Shown piece by piece: positions 1-7,918 of a stretch of 64,000 bases of DNA. The notes under the pieces are model-generated. The model did not search any database and had not been told where the DNA came from. It saw nothing but the letters and a program-made list of their open reading frames with translations. The stretch lies in NCBI GenBank assembly GCA_934190785.1, contig CAKPTA010000002.1, forward strand, positions 1 through 64,000, in the 5' to 3' direction. The position numbers and the translations under genes were made by a program. This DNA is from an uncultured Bacilli bacterium (GTDB lineage: Bacteria > Bacillota_I > Bacilli_A > RF39 > UBA660). Position 1 is the first letter of the stretch, and each line of letters opens with the position of its first letter.

Positions 1-42
1 CCACTTCCACAAGTTCATCCTTTTTCAGTATATATGATACTA

Positions 43-72
43 TGAAATATATATAGTATTATATATATTTCA
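43..72. repeat. Perfect 13-bp palindrome at the left end
   Basis: The arms at 43-55 and 60-72 are exact reverse complements around a 4-nt centre (GTAT). The arms are almost pure A/T apart from the outer TGAAAT/ATTTCA. It lies about 250 bp beyond the 3' end of the integrase gene, where an ICE attachment end or integrase arm sites are expected, or in flanking DNA just outside the element. The function is not known. Confidence 0.6.
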
Positions 73-147
73 AGGGAAAATGGGTCTGAACGGTATTGGT
101 ATTATGTCATACATATAGTATATATAGAACTATACATTTTTTAATTT

Positions 148-167
148 TTGCACACAAATTGCACACA
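148..167. repeat. Tandem direct repeat TTGCACACA, possible integrase arm sites
   Basis: TTGCACACA occurs at 148-156 and again at 159-167, one helical turn apart (11 bp). Short direct repeats of this kind close to a tyrosine-recombinase gene are typical arm-type binding sites of Tn916-like integrases. That role is inferred from position only. An 8-bp inverted repeat, TGTTGACT/AGTCAACA, follows at 211-218 and 231-238. Confidence 0.35.
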
Positions 168-210
168 TTGTTATCATGATACCATTCGTTCTCCAAATAT
201 ATGCCAATAG

Positions 211-238
211 TGTTGACTACATAATAAATGAGTCAACA
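211..238. repeat. 8-bp inverted repeat near the element end
   Basis: TGTTGACT (211-218) and AGTCAACA (231-238) are perfect inverted copies with a 12-nt spacer. The site lies between the integrase terminator and the direct repeats at 148-167. It could be a core-type recombinase site or a regulator site. Nothing in the sequence decides between these. Confidence 0.35.
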
Positions 239-278
239 AAACTGTTCCACTAAAATTATACTATAAAATTTAAAAATA

Positions 279-315
279 AGCAACACACCACAAGATAAAG
301 AATGGGTATGTTGCT
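279..315 (-). terminator. Probable terminator after the integrase gene
   Basis: Read on the minus strand, AGCAACA ... TGTTGCT (arms 309-315 and 279-285) form a 7-bp stem with a long loop, followed by a T-rich run (TTATTTTTAAATTTT). It starts a few bases after the integrase stop. The 23-nt loop makes it a modest terminator. Confidence 0.45.
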
Positions 316-320
316 AATAA

Positions 321-1595
321 TTAAAAAACTAAATATTCTGATATTTCATTAATAACTTCCGATTGTATCATTTTGTCAAAATTATCTGTTGCACATTTTC
401 TTGATGTATCTGTACTAGATACATAATAATTTTCAGTCGTTTCTATATTTCTATGACCAAGCATATCAGCAACATCTCTAATTTCTACACCAGAGTTTAA
501 AACCTTAGTTGCATAACTTCCTCTTAAATCGTAGAATCTACATTTTTCAATGCCTAATTCTTTATGAATAATCTCAAATGGATATTTGGTAATATCTGTA
601 CCTGTAAATTTACCATCAGATTTAGTAAATACTAAATTCAATGTAATTTGATTTTTTGTTTCATCAGTTTTTTGAACAATTCTTTTTTCTATCACTTTGC
701 CATACTGATTTTTCACATCTTCTAAATAATAGCAAATATATTTATTTCCATATAATTGTTTTAAATAATCTTGTTTGGCTTTATAATTTTTTAATGCACT
801 TAATAAAGTTGGACTAATATAGATTAATCTTTCTCCAGATATTGTTTTAGTGCTTCCTAAATACCATCTTCCTTTTATATCTTTCGCTTTATCATATATA
901 CTATGCTTAATAGAAATAATACCTTCATCTAAGTCTATATCATCCCATGTTAACGCAAAAACTTCTCCAGTTCTCATACCAGTATAACATGATGTTAAAA
1001 AAGAACAAGTAAAAGTATCATTATATCTAAATCTAAATAATATCTTATCTATTTCTTCTTGTGTATATAAATGTTTAGGATCTTTTTTATCAATATCCAT
1101 TTTTGGTAATCTCAACGTTAGAGCTGGATTATATTTTATAAATCCATACAAATTACAAGCATCTCTAAAAGTTCCTTTAACAACTTTCAATATATTTTTA
1201 AAATAAGATCTTGAAAAAGAGTATTCATCACATATTTCTGTAATAAACATATTTAATCTCACACTTGTAAGTGTAGATAACCTATATAAACCTAATCTAG
1301 GTCTTATATATTTATCTATAATAGTTTTATATTTACAAATAGTATTGTATTTTAAATTTGATTTGCAATAATTATCTAACCAATAGTCTAAATAATCGCT
1401 ATAAGATAATTTACATTCTTTAAAAGGAACACCAGCATTTATATATTCTGTATATGCTATATTACCTGCTTCCTGTGCTTCTGATTTTGTTTTAAATCCT
1501 GATTTATTAATAAATTTTCTTTTACCACCTTGTGGTGCTATCTCAAATCTATACTGATAAACATTTCCTCTCTTTTCTATATTTACTTGTGCCAT
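321..1595 (-). CDS. int: Tyrosine recombinase integrase of the ICE
   Basis: This 424-residue phage/ICE integrase excises and integrates the element by strand exchange at att sites. Residues 1-60 form the arm-binding AP2-like domain, about 65-165 the SAM-like core-binding domain, and about 175-400 the catalytic domain. Visible catalytic residues are R208 (in TGMRTGE), R358 (in YDLRGS, where the usual His of HxxR is Tyr355), H381 (LGHRN) and the nucleophile Tyr390. The start ATG follows the excisionase stop by 3 nt, with GGGAGAA as ribosome-binding site inside the end of that gene, so xis and int are co-transcribed. Its position at the end of the block marks this as one end of the element. Confidence 0.95.
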   Translation of the reverse strand: MAQVNIEKRGNVYQYRFEIAPQGGKRKFINKSGFKTKSEAQEAGNIAYTEYINAGVPFKECKLSYSDYLDYWLDNYCKSNLKYNTICKYKTIIDKYIRPRLGLYRLSTLTSVRLNMFITEICDEYSFSRSYFKNILKVVKGTFRDACNLYGFIKYNPALTLRLPKMDIDKKDPKHLYTQEEIDKILFRFRYNDTFTCSFLTSCYTGMRTGEVFALTWDDIDLDEGIISIKHSIYDKAKDIKGRWYLGSTKTISGERLIYISPTLLSALKNYKAKQDYLKQLYGNKYICYYLEDVKNQYGKVIEKRIVQKTDETKNQITLNLVFTKSDGKFTGTDITKYPFEIIHKELGIEKCRFYDLRGSYATKVLNSGVEIRDVADMLGHRNIETTENYYVSSTDTSRKCATDNFDKMIQSEVINEISEYLVF

Positions 1596-1598
1596 TAA

Positions 1599-1826
1599 CT
1601 ATTCTCCCATTTTAGAAAAATCTAACGGCTTTATATCTTCTAAATTTGATAAATCTTTTCCTTGATTTTCAATCAAAAATTTTTCTAAGGACTGTTTTAA
1701 TATCTTTATACTTCCTAATCTCACAACAGGAAGATAACCCTTTCTTATCAGAGTATAGACATAATTTGGACTACTATGCAAAATTGCTGCTACTTCTTTT
1801 ACTGTATAAACCATTGTTTCATTCAT
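1599..1826 (-). CDS. xis: Excisionase, MerR-like helix-turn-helix
   Basis: This small basic protein (75 aa) has the HTH_17/excisionase pattern: YTVKEVAAILHSS, then YVYTLIRKGYLPVVRLGS and KILKQSLEKFL. Such proteins bend DNA near att and direct the integrase to excision. It is immediately upstream of the integrase, as in Tn916-type elements. A good Shine-Dalgarno (AAAGGGAAAG) precedes the ATG. Confidence 0.88.
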   Translation of the reverse strand: MNETMVYTVKEVAAILHSSPNYVYTLIRKGYLPVVRLGSIKILKQSLEKFLIENQGKDLSNLEDIKPLDFSKMGE

Positions 1827-1879
1827 ATATCTTTCCCTTTCTTACTCTCAATTTTTTGTACTACATAAATTACTCCAAC

Positions 1880-1906
1880 AAAAAAATAGCTTCGTTAAAA
1901 GCCATT
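1880..1906 (-). terminator. Intrinsic terminator after the sortase gene
   Basis: On the minus strand AATGGCTT-TTAACG-AAGCTATT (8 bp with one G-U pair) is followed by a run of T (1881-1886 read in complement). It separates the sortase unit from xis-int, so xis-int needs its own promoter in 1827-1880. Confidence 0.65.
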
Positions 1907-1936
1907 ATTATACATTCTTTAAATAATTATATATTT

Positions 1937-2674
1937 TTAACTTAGTTTTCTTAATACTGCATGAATAAAATATCTATCATTTTTCTTTCTATTAGATTCA
2001 TGAGAACAAGAATAAAGTGTAATTATTTTATCTTTATTCACATCAATTTTTACATCAGTGCTGTAATTACTTTTTTCTTTAACTAAATTAATATAATCAT
2101 TGAATTCTATTATTGAATTAAATGATTGATTATATGAAGACGAATCTGTACTATCTATATATGCACTGAAAATCTCTGCTGTAAAATTTCCTGTCGGTGT
2201 ATATAAATAAAATGTTTTATTTTGCTTATAAAAACTAACATCCATATACTTATATAATTCTCCGAACATACTTCCATTCTTTGTATGATGACCATAAATA
2301 AAAGTATTATAATCACTAAAATCATTTGACGATTGATAGTCTGCAAATATACTTCCTAATGAATTCCATTTTTTATCATAGGAATGATTTAAATAAAAAG
2401 AATTGTTATTTCCTTGAACAATAGGATAATTAATTTCTGTACCTTCTATAACTATCCATCCAATAACGTCAGAATTTATTTTTTTTAACTCTTTAAAATC
2501 AACTTGAAAAGATGGTTCATCTGATGGTGTTTCTGGTATTTCAACTAACTCAATCAATTCTTCTTTTATTTCTTGTGAAGAATTTAATTCATTATTTATT
2601 TGATTTATTTTATATAAACTAAATCCTAAAACTACTAATAACAAAAACAATAAAACTATTTTTATTTGTTTCAT
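1937..2674 (-). CDS. Class B sortase
   Basis: A membrane-anchored cysteine transpeptidase (245 aa) with an N-terminal membrane segment at about residues 5-23 and a catalytic sortase domain from about 60. The triad is visible: H129/H130 in YGHHTKNG, C223 in TLYSCSHES and R234 in NDRYFIHA. Class B sortases join surface or pilus-like proteins to the wall. The likely substrate is the Cna-B adhesin at 33099-36425, which ends in a VQTG-type sorting signal. The best Shine-Dalgarno (AGGAGG) lies inside the preceding gene about 20 nt upstream, so initiation may depend on coupling. Confidence 0.9.
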   Translation of the reverse strand: MKQIKIVLLFLLLVVLGFSLYKINQINNELNSSQEIKEELIELVEIPETPSDEPSFQVDFKELKKINSDVIGWIVIEGTEINYPIVQGNNNSFYLNHSYDKKWNSLGSIFADYQSSNDFSDYNTFIYGHHTKNGSMFGELYKYMDVSFYKQNKTFYLYTPTGNFTAEIFSAYIDSTDSSSYNQSFNSIIEFNDYINLVKEKSNYSTDVKIDVNKDKIITLYSCSHESNRKKNDRYFIHAVLRKLS

Positions 2675-2679
2675 AATAT

Positions 2680-3162
2680 TTATTTTTCTAATTCCTCCTC
2701 TTCTTCTTTATCAATAGGATTATATTTATCAAAAAAACTTAATAACTCTTCTTGTTGTTCTTTATCTGCATCTTCAAATTCTTCCATAACAGCTTCCTCT
2801 ACATTATTTCTAACCTCTCCCATATAATTTTCAACATCTCTTATATTATAATTATCTAAAAGTAATTTCCATTCTTCTTCAGTACATTTATCAATATAAT
2901 TAGTTAAAGAATCCTTAAATCTGCTTTTATCTATTTCTGTTTTTATACTTCTTATATTGTCACGTAATCCTTCATCATAATAATACTCAAATTCTTCAAG
3001 TGCAAGATATACACTATTAATCATATCTTCTGTAAGTTCTTCTTTTTTAGTTCCATTTATTTCATATAAGAAGAAAGCAATCAAAAATTCATCAGTATTA
3101 GTTCTCATGGTTTCTCTAATATAATCCAAATTTTTTTCTATTACTTCTTTATTTAATGACAT
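2680..3162 (-). CDS. Acidic protein of unknown function
   Basis: About 160 residues, strongly acidic and predicted mostly helical, with no recognised domain. The start is placed at ATG 3162 because AAAGGAG sits 12 nt before it. A longer in-frame start at 3213 would overlap the HU terminator (3191-3221). The protein ends in DKEEEEELEK, one of several accessory proteins here with a similar acidic C-terminal tail. It lies between HU and the sortase. The function is unknown. Confidence 0.7.
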   Translation of the reverse strand: MSLNKEVIEKNLDYIRETMRTNTDEFLIAFFLYEINGTKKEELTEDMINSVYLALEEFEYYYDEGLRDNIRSIKTEIDKSRFKDSLTNYIDKCTEEEWKLLLDNYNIRDVENYMGEVRNNVEEAVMEEFEDADKEQQEELLSFFDKYNPIDKEEEEELEK

Positions 3163-3190
3163 ATTAATTTCTCCTTTTCTATAACAAAAT

Positions 3191-3221
3191 AAAAAAGGAT
3201 TAGTATTTATCATACTAACCC
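3191..3221 (-). terminator. Intrinsic terminator after HU
   Basis: On the minus strand GGGTTAGTAT-GATAA-ATACTAATCC (10 bp, one G-U pair) is followed by TTTTTT. It lies directly downstream of the HU stop. It also argues against starting the next gene at 3213. Confidence 0.8.
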
Positions 3222-3236
3222 AATATCATTTTTTAA

Positions 3237-3512
3237 TTATTTATTAACTGTTTCTTTTAAATCTTTACCAACTTTAAAAGATACTGCTTTACAAGCATCA
3301 ACGTTAATTGCTTCACCAGTTCTAGGATTTCTGCAAGTTCTTGCTGCTCTTTCAGATACTTTAAATGTACCAAATCCAGCTACTGCTACATCATTACCTT
3401 TACCTAATTCTTCTTTGAACAATTCAAAAGTTCCTTCGTAAACTCTAGCAACATCTGCTTTAGTTAAACCAGTTTTTTCTGCTAATGCTTCAATAATTTC
3501 AGCTTTTTTCAT
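3237..3512 (-). CDS. hup: HU-family DNA-binding protein
   Basis: A 91-residue histone-like protein that bends and compacts DNA. Family landmarks are plain: MKKAEIIEALAEKTGLTKAD at the start, GFGTFKV and the DNA-clamp sequence CRNPRTGE. It has the usual length and an excellent ribosome-binding site (AGGAGGTGA, 8 nt from ATG). The codon choice gives a more GC-rich gene than its neighbours, suggesting high expression. An extended -10 promoter (TGTGGTATAAT) precedes it and a strong terminator follows, so it is a monocistronic unit. Within an ICE it may assist excision or relaxosome assembly. Confidence 0.95.
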   Translation of the reverse strand: MKKAEIIEALAEKTGLTKADVARVYEGTFELFKEELGKGNDVAVAGFGTFKVSERAARTCRNPRTGEAINVDACKAVSFKVGKDLKETVNK

Positions 3513-3545
3513 TTATATTCACCTCCTGTATTTTCTGTTAAATTA

Positions 3546-3556
3546 ATTATACCACA
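3546..3556 (-). promoter_or_regulatory. Extended -10 promoter of hup
   Basis: On the minus strand TGTGGTATAAT (TATAAT at 3551-3546) has the TGn extension and lies about 35 nt before the HU start. The same TGGTATAAT word precedes the start regions at 38.5, 45.0 and 62.0 kb. Confidence 0.6.
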
Positions 3557-3572
3557 TAATTCAACAAAATTA

Positions 3573-3875
3573 TTATTTTTCAAATGAATCTTGTTCTTTT
3601 TCTTTTTGAATATCTTTCTCTTTTTTTGATATATCCTCTTTAATTCTTTCCTCTTTATCATGATCTTCTTTGATTCTTTGAATTTCTTCTTTAACATAAT
3701 CATCAATTATTTCATCTTGTGAATGAATTAAATCATACACCCTAAATATTTCAGCATCTGATATTCTATTAATATCCTTGTCCATAAATTCATAAATTGC
3801 TAATGCTGTTTCAATTTCGTAAACACTTTTATTATTAAACATAATTAATAAACTTTTTATATAATCTGTATTCAT
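3573..3875 (-). CDS. Hypothetical highly charged protein
   Basis: A 100-residue protein starting MNTDYIKSLL. ATG 3875 is chosen because AAAAGGAG precedes it; a longer reading from 3914 lacks a ribosome-binding site. The first 60 residues look folded (ALAIYEFMDKDINRIS). The rest is a charged coiled-coil-like Lys/Glu segment ending KEQDSFEK. It directly follows the relaxase and may be a relaxosome accessory, but no family is recognised. Confidence 0.65.
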   Translation of the reverse strand: MNTDYIKSLLIMFNNKSVYEIETALAIYEFMDKDINRISDAEIFRVYDLIHSQDEIIDDYVKEEIQRIKEDHDKEERIKEDISKKEKDIQKEKEQDSFEK

Positions 3876-3891
3876 TTTTTCTCCTTTTCTT

Positions 3892-5568
3892 TTATTTATT
3901 CTTGTAATAATCATTTATTTTTTGTTTCTCTTCTTGAGAAATACTTTCTATTTCTTCTCCAGTTGCACGTCTTTTTTCTTCATCATACTTGTCATATAAA
4001 ATATATTCCTTATCATCCACTAAATATAAAATTCCTCGTTTATCAAAACTAATCCATGCAATATTATTTTTTGGAACATAAATATAATTTTCACTATATG
4101 GAATTCTTAAACAATAATTTTCTTTTATTGAACGTGATTCATCTATCATACTTTTGCTAACTGATACGCTCTTGATATAACCCTTTTCACTTTCAAGTGA
4201 TATACCTTTTATCTTTTCTAACTCACTAGCTTTTGTTTTTAAATAAGTTAAATAAGCATAACTTTTATTTGTTTTTACTTTCAATCTGTTTGCTTCTGCT
4301 AAAATATCTTGAACTTCATCTAGCGATTGAACACCTAACTGTTCCTTTACATCTAAAAAGGTTTTTACTTCTTTAGATGGTTCTAAGTATGAAGAAGATA
4401 ATTCTTGCTGTTCTTTATATGACTCATATATATCTAAATATTCTAAATATAAATTACACAAAGGCACTCGTAATTGTAATGTTTCATTTTCAGAAGCGAG
4501 TTCTTGATATTCTGTTTTTTTATTAAGAATATCCTGTTTCAATTTTTCAATTTGTTCTTCTAAAGTTTCATAACCAAATATCTTATTATCATTTAAAAAA
4601 TTAATCGTATCTACTAATTGATGATATCTTCTTATTTCCATGTACCTAGAATTATAGTATTTAAAATACTCATTATTAGCATCTAAATCTTTCATACTAT
4701 ATAAAATAGATTGTTTTGATCTAATTGCAAGTTCATTATATAAAGATAAAATTTCACTATCTTCATCAAGTAGTTTATATTTTTCAAAATCAATTACAGT
4801 TTGATTTTTTCTTTTTTGTTTAAAAAATTCTTTTAATTCTGCTTCACTGTATCCTTCACCTAATGTTTTGATACTTACAAATCTTTCTTTTCCATAAGGT
4901 CGAATACGAATATTTTTCCCTGCTTTAATTTGATATCCATCAGAAGCTAATCTTTCTAATAATTCATCAAATGAAAAACATATACCTTTTAAGTATTCTA
5001 TTTTTTCAATTATTTGCTGACGCCAAGTCTTAATAGCTTCACTATATAAATATTTGCTTTTACCAAACCTTCCAATTTTTGGTGCATCTTCAATTATTTT
5101 TAATCCATACTCTAGTGCGATCTTATCACTCATATCTCTTAAACCATACAACCCTTCAATAGGATTGGCTAACCTGTCTTCTAATTTTCGACCTTTTTGA
5201 TTAACAGCATTTATAACGTAATGATTATGCAAGTGTGATCTATCAACATGTGTGGTGACTAAAACTTGGAAGTCAGGATATAATCTCTTCATCAGTTCAA
5301 CTCCCATCTCATGAACTTTCTCTGGTGTCAACCCTTTTTCTTTTGGATCAAAAGATTGGTATCCGTGATAACACGTTCTACTATCGTTATCTTCTATTAT
5401 ATGAAACTTATCATTATTAACTTTCATTTCATAAGCAGCAAATTGAGAAGAACAATTAATACCTGTTATTAATGTCCCATCTTTTGTTTTTTTGGAATCT
5501 TTAATATAATTGATGCAATCTATTCTGCCCTGAACACCATGCACCGACCACCTAGCTGTCGTTGGCAT
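3892..5568 (-). CDS. MOBP-family relaxase
   Basis: This relaxase (558 aa) nicks oriT and pilots the strand into the recipient. Near the N-terminus the segment INYIKDSKKT matches the conserved MOBP block containing the candidate catalytic Tyr. The three-His metal motif follows as THVDRSHLHNHY (His107, 112, 114, 116). Residues about 300-440 are coiled coil. A C-terminal module (LRIPYSENYIYVPKN) resembles one in the primase at 25382. ATG 5568 has AAGGTGA at a good distance and is preferred to GTG 5577. It overlaps the end of the MobC-like gene by 17 nt, so the two are translationally coupled. Confidence 0.92.
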   Translation of the reverse strand: MPTTARWSVHGVQGRIDCINYIKDSKKTKDGTLITGINCSSQFAAYEMKVNNDKFHIIEDNDSRTCYHGYQSFDPKEKGLTPEKVHEMGVELMKRLYPDFQVLVTTHVDRSHLHNHYVINAVNQKGRKLEDRLANPIEGLYGLRDMSDKIALEYGLKIIEDAPKIGRFGKSKYLYSEAIKTWRQQIIEKIEYLKGICFSFDELLERLASDGYQIKAGKNIRIRPYGKERFVSIKTLGEGYSEAELKEFFKQKRKNQTVIDFEKYKLLDEDSEILSLYNELAIRSKQSILYSMKDLDANNEYFKYYNSRYMEIRRYHQLVDTINFLNDNKIFGYETLEEQIEKLKQDILNKKTEYQELASENETLQLRVPLCNLYLEYLDIYESYKEQQELSSSYLEPSKEVKTFLDVKEQLGVQSLDEVQDILAEANRLKVKTNKSYAYLTYLKTKASELEKIKGISLESEKGYIKSVSVSKSMIDESRSIKENYCLRIPYSENYIYVPKNNIAWISFDKRGILYLVDDKEYILYDKYDEEKRRATGEEIESISQEEKQKINDYYKNK

Positions 5569-6331
5569 GAGTATCACCTTCTAATGAAAAGAACTGTGAA
5601 TTAATTTCACTAGCAAACTCTTTAGCTGCTTTTTTATCTTGAAACTCCATAATGATTCCAAAATTCAATATGCTGTCCTCTCTATAAAATGATATTAATA
5701 AATCTTTTTGCATAGCAATATCTCTGCATTCATTTACCTTTTTTATAAAGTCTTCTTTATTAATATCTTCTAATGAATAGGTATAAGTATTATTATTTAA
5801 ATAAACTATATACATAGGTTTTTGATTAGGTCTATTTAAATTAGATGGTCTTACTATAAAATGTTGATATTTGTTATTCATGATTTTTTTATAGAAGTTT
5901 TCATTTACTTTATATTTTTCAATCATTCCTAATCTCTGTTGAATTCTCTTTTCTGTATTAACAGACAAAATTGATATTACTAAATTAGATAATTTATTTA
6001 TCATTTTAATTATAATGTTATTTTGATTACTTATAACATCAATATCTTTTTTATCTAACATATAGTTATTTAATATCTTCTTTTGTTCTTTTAATATTTC
6101 TCTTAATGTTTCTATAAACTTACTTACAATTTCACATAATTCTTGCTTCCCTTGAACATCTTCTATATATATATTTTCATAAATACATGCTGCTCTTATA
6201 TATTCTGCTAGACAATCACCAAATCCATATTTGATTGCTTTTTCGGTTATAATTTTTCTTTCCTCTTCGTTAAGCATTACATTTATTTTTTGTCTTCTTA
6301 ATTTACTATATCTTTCTTCTGTTGAATTCAT
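5552..6331 (-). CDS. mobC: MobC-like relaxosome protein with a C-terminal extension
   Basis: The first 60 residues carry the ribbon-helix-helix MobC pattern (KINVMLNEEERKIITEKA, then YIRAACIYE), which binds near oriT and assists the relaxase. The following 60 residues are coiled coil. The last 110 residues (from about 150) are an extra domain not seen in short MobC proteins, predicted alpha/beta (PMYIVYLNNNTYTYS, then LISFYREDSILNFGIIMEF). The gene overlaps both neighbours and belongs to a mob operon of 6306-6869, this gene, the relaxase and 3573-3875. Confidence 0.82.
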   Translation of the reverse strand: MNSTEERYSKLRRQKINVMLNEEERKIITEKAIKYGFGDCLAEYIRAACIYENIYIEDVQGKQELCEIVSKFIETLREILKEQKKILNNYMLDKKDIDVISNQNNIIIKMINKLSNLVISILSVNTEKRIQQRLGMIEKYKVNENFYKKIMNNKYQHFIVRPSNLNRPNQKPMYIVYLNNNTYTYSLEDINKEDFIKKVNECRDIAMQKDLLISFYREDSILNFGIIMEFQDKKAAKEFASEINSQFFSLEGDTHANDS

Positions 6332-6869
6332 CCAGTTTTATCTTTCTTTCTTGCAATTCAAGTTTATATAGTTCTAAATCTTTCAAGTATGCTTTACGAA
6401 AATATTTTTCTGCTAACCATTTAACACCATCTTTATTAATCATAACCTTTCCATCTTTTATATATTTATATGAAAACTTATTATGCTTTTGCATTTCATT
6501 GACTGCTCTTCCAATTGCATTTTTACTTTTATTAAAATATAAGCGTAAATCTTTCAATGATGTGTCGTTATATTTAAACTGATAAGGAGATATATTTAAT
6601 TCTGACTCTAATCTCTTAATTTGTTTTTCAAAAAATTCTATTTCAAGATCAAGATAAAACTTTTCTTTATTGAAATAAACTTCTTTTAACCAATAAACAA
6701 ATTCCAGTTTCAAATATTCAATTACATCACCATTACCTGCCACACGAAGGTAAATCCAATCTTCCATTGGATGTCGTCTTCCTGCTCTCTTTATAATTTC
6801 ATCTAATTGTACTTCAGTTAAATTTAAATCTCTTTGAACTCGCCACTTCTCTATTGACTTAAATTCCAT
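6306..6869 (-). CDS. Unknown protein at the head of the mob operon
   Basis: A 187-residue basic protein with no firm family. The centre (SLKDLRLYFNKSKNAIGRAV ... DGKVMINKDGVKWLAEKY) looks like a winged-helix fold, so DNA binding next to oriT is possible. The start has AAAGGAGCTAAG before ATG. It overlaps the MobC-like gene by 26 nt, and its promoter lies in the candidate oriT region just upstream. A role as auxiliary relaxosome protein is inferred from context only. Confidence 0.6.
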   Translation of the reverse strand: MEFKSIEKWRVQRDLNLTEVQLDEIIKRAGRRHPMEDWIYLRVAGNGDVIEYLKLEFVYWLKEVYFNKEKFYLDLEIEFFEKQIKRLESELNISPYQFKYNDTSLKDLRLYFNKSKNAIGRAVNEMQKHNKFSYKYIKDGKVMINKDGVKWLAEKYFRKAYLKDLELYKLELQERKIKLDEFNRRKI

Positions 6870-6906
6870 CTTAGCTCCTTTCTAAATTCAAATTTATAAC
6901 TGAGGT

Positions 6907-6934
6907 TATTTAATAGTCTTATTTTTTCTATCAA
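6907..6934 (-). promoter_or_regulatory. Promoter of the mob operon
   Basis: On the minus strand TTGATA (6934-6929), a 16-bp spacer and TAAATA (6912-6907) lie about 40 nt before the 6306-6869 gene. The -35 box overlaps the outer arm of the oriT-like hairpin, so relaxosome proteins bound there could repress their own operon. Confidence 0.45.
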
Positions 6935-6979
6935 GCATGGTGTTGACACACCCATCAGCTTGTTAGGACGAACTCCTAA
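6932..6979. other. Candidate origin of transfer (oriT)
   Basis: Two adjacent inverted repeats lie in a visibly more GC-rich patch directly upstream of the mob genes. The first is CAAGC-ATGGTGT ... ACACCCAT-CA-GCTTG (6932-6962), imperfect with a TGAC loop. The second is TTAGGA-CGAAC-TCCTAA (6963-6979). Hairpins next to relaxase genes are typical of oriT. No family nick consensus was recognised, so the nick position is unknown. Confidence 0.5.
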
Positions 6980-7052
6980 GACCTGCAAATAGTCTCCGAC
7001 AGTTTAGTATTTCTTTATCATTTTTTGAATAATTCTTATATTCTTTTTTTAC

Positions 7053-7079
7053 AAAAAAATAGAGAGAATCATATCTCTC
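7053..7079 (-). terminator. Intrinsic terminator overlapping the 7069 gene end
   Basis: On the minus strand GAGAGA-TATGAT-TCTCTC is followed by TATTTTTTT. The stem includes the TGA stop of the 7069-7683 gene. It isolates the oriT/mob region from the genes upstream. Confidence 0.75.
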
Positions 7080-7683
7080 CAATTTGCAATACATTTCTAT
7101 TTTTTCTTTCTTCAATTTCTTTATCAAATCTTCCTTTCCATTTAGATTTGCTTACTTTAATTTCTTCTTTTATCTTTTCTATCAATTCTTCAATTGTTAA
7201 ATTATTAACTAATTCACAGGTTTTTTCAAAATCCTTCTTTGCTTTGGTTTTTGTTCGAGATATTGAAGTAAATGTATTTTCAATATCTCTTGCGTTCACA
7301 AAATTTCCTTCTCTTTCCTCACAGTGAACTATAACACTAGTATTATAAACTGTAAATGATTTATAAGAAAATATATTATCTAAATCATCATATTGTTTAG
7401 TTTTAAAAGTAAATATTATGAAATCTAACCCACCTTTTTTTATAGTAGTTTCGTTAATAATTAAATTTTTTATTTCTTTTTGTCTTTCTTTTGTTATTTT
7501 TCTATTAGGATTATTATATTTTTCTGTTTCTTCTTTTTTTGTATCTTGCACTTTTTGATAATAATCATTGAAATTCTTATATATTCTTTTACCTCTACAA
7601 TTTACTTGAAAATACTTTTTATGCCAAAACTTTTCAAAACTCTCAACTTCTTTAATCAATTCATTAAAATATTTATTTTTCAT
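7069..7683 (-). CDS. Hypothetical protein
   Basis: 204 residues, basic and lysine-rich, with predicted helical ends and a central beta part (LDFIIFTFKTKQYDDLDNI ... YNTSVIVHCEEREGNF). No domain is recognised. GGGGGAA lies shortly before the ATG and an intrinsic terminator overlaps its stop. A cytosolic accessory protein is the most that can be said. Confidence 0.65.
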   Translation of the reverse strand: MKNKYFNELIKEVESFEKFWHKKYFQVNCRGKRIYKNFNDYYQKVQDTKKEETEKYNNPNRKITKERQKEIKNLIINETTIKKGGLDFIIFTFKTKQYDDLDNIFSYKSFTVYNTSVIVHCEEREGNFVNARDIENTFTSISRTKTKAKKDFEKTCELVNNLTIEELIEKIKEEIKVSKSKWKGRFDKEIEERKNRNVLQIGEI

Positions 7684-7713
7684 AACATTCCCCCACTTAT
7701 AAAATATTTTAAT

Positions 7714-7757
7714 AAAAAAGTGCCAACAAAAGACCTCTAAAAATCAAATGTCGACAC
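7714..7757 (-). terminator. Terminator overlapping the end of the tiny ORF
   Basis: On the minus strand GTGTCGACA (7757-7749) pairs with TGTTGGCAC (7728-7720) over nine base pairs including two G-U pairs, followed by TTTTTT. The stem includes the last codons of the 28-residue ORF at 7737-7823. That compact mRNA layout is typical of type I toxins. Confidence 0.6.
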
Positions 7758-7823
7758 TAGATTATTTTTAATAAGATAATTATTTAATGTAGTTGCTGTT
7801 ATCAATACATAATATATCAACAT
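7737..7823 (-). CDS. 28-residue hydrophobic peptide, possible type I toxin
   Basis: ATG 7823 is preceded by an excellent Shine-Dalgarno (AGAGGTGATTCT). A plausible promoter lies 40-75 nt upstream on the minus strand (TTGACT, 17 bp, TAAAGT). The peptide starts MLIYYVLITATTLNN and ends NLVSTFDF, with a short hydrophobic N-terminal half. A terminator hairpin overlaps its 3' end. Size, signals and autonomous transcription unit resemble type I toxin genes, but it lacks the basic C-terminus of Fst/Ldr toxins, and no antisense RNA can be proven from sequence. A regulatory or leader peptide is an alternative. Confidence 0.45.
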   Translation of the reverse strand: MLIYYVLITATTLNNYLIKNNLVSTFDF

Positions 7824-7918
7824 AGAATCACCTCTAAATAATTGTCTTATACTTTAACATTTTCATTAAAAAAAGTCAATCGTTTCAAGTCTAAATGATC
7901 GAAATTTGTCTGAATTGA

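Noticed and set aside
3509..3706. Lysine-rich ORF on the minus strand
   Set aside because: It is a second frame of the 3573-3875 gene and the HU leader, with no ribosome-binding site.
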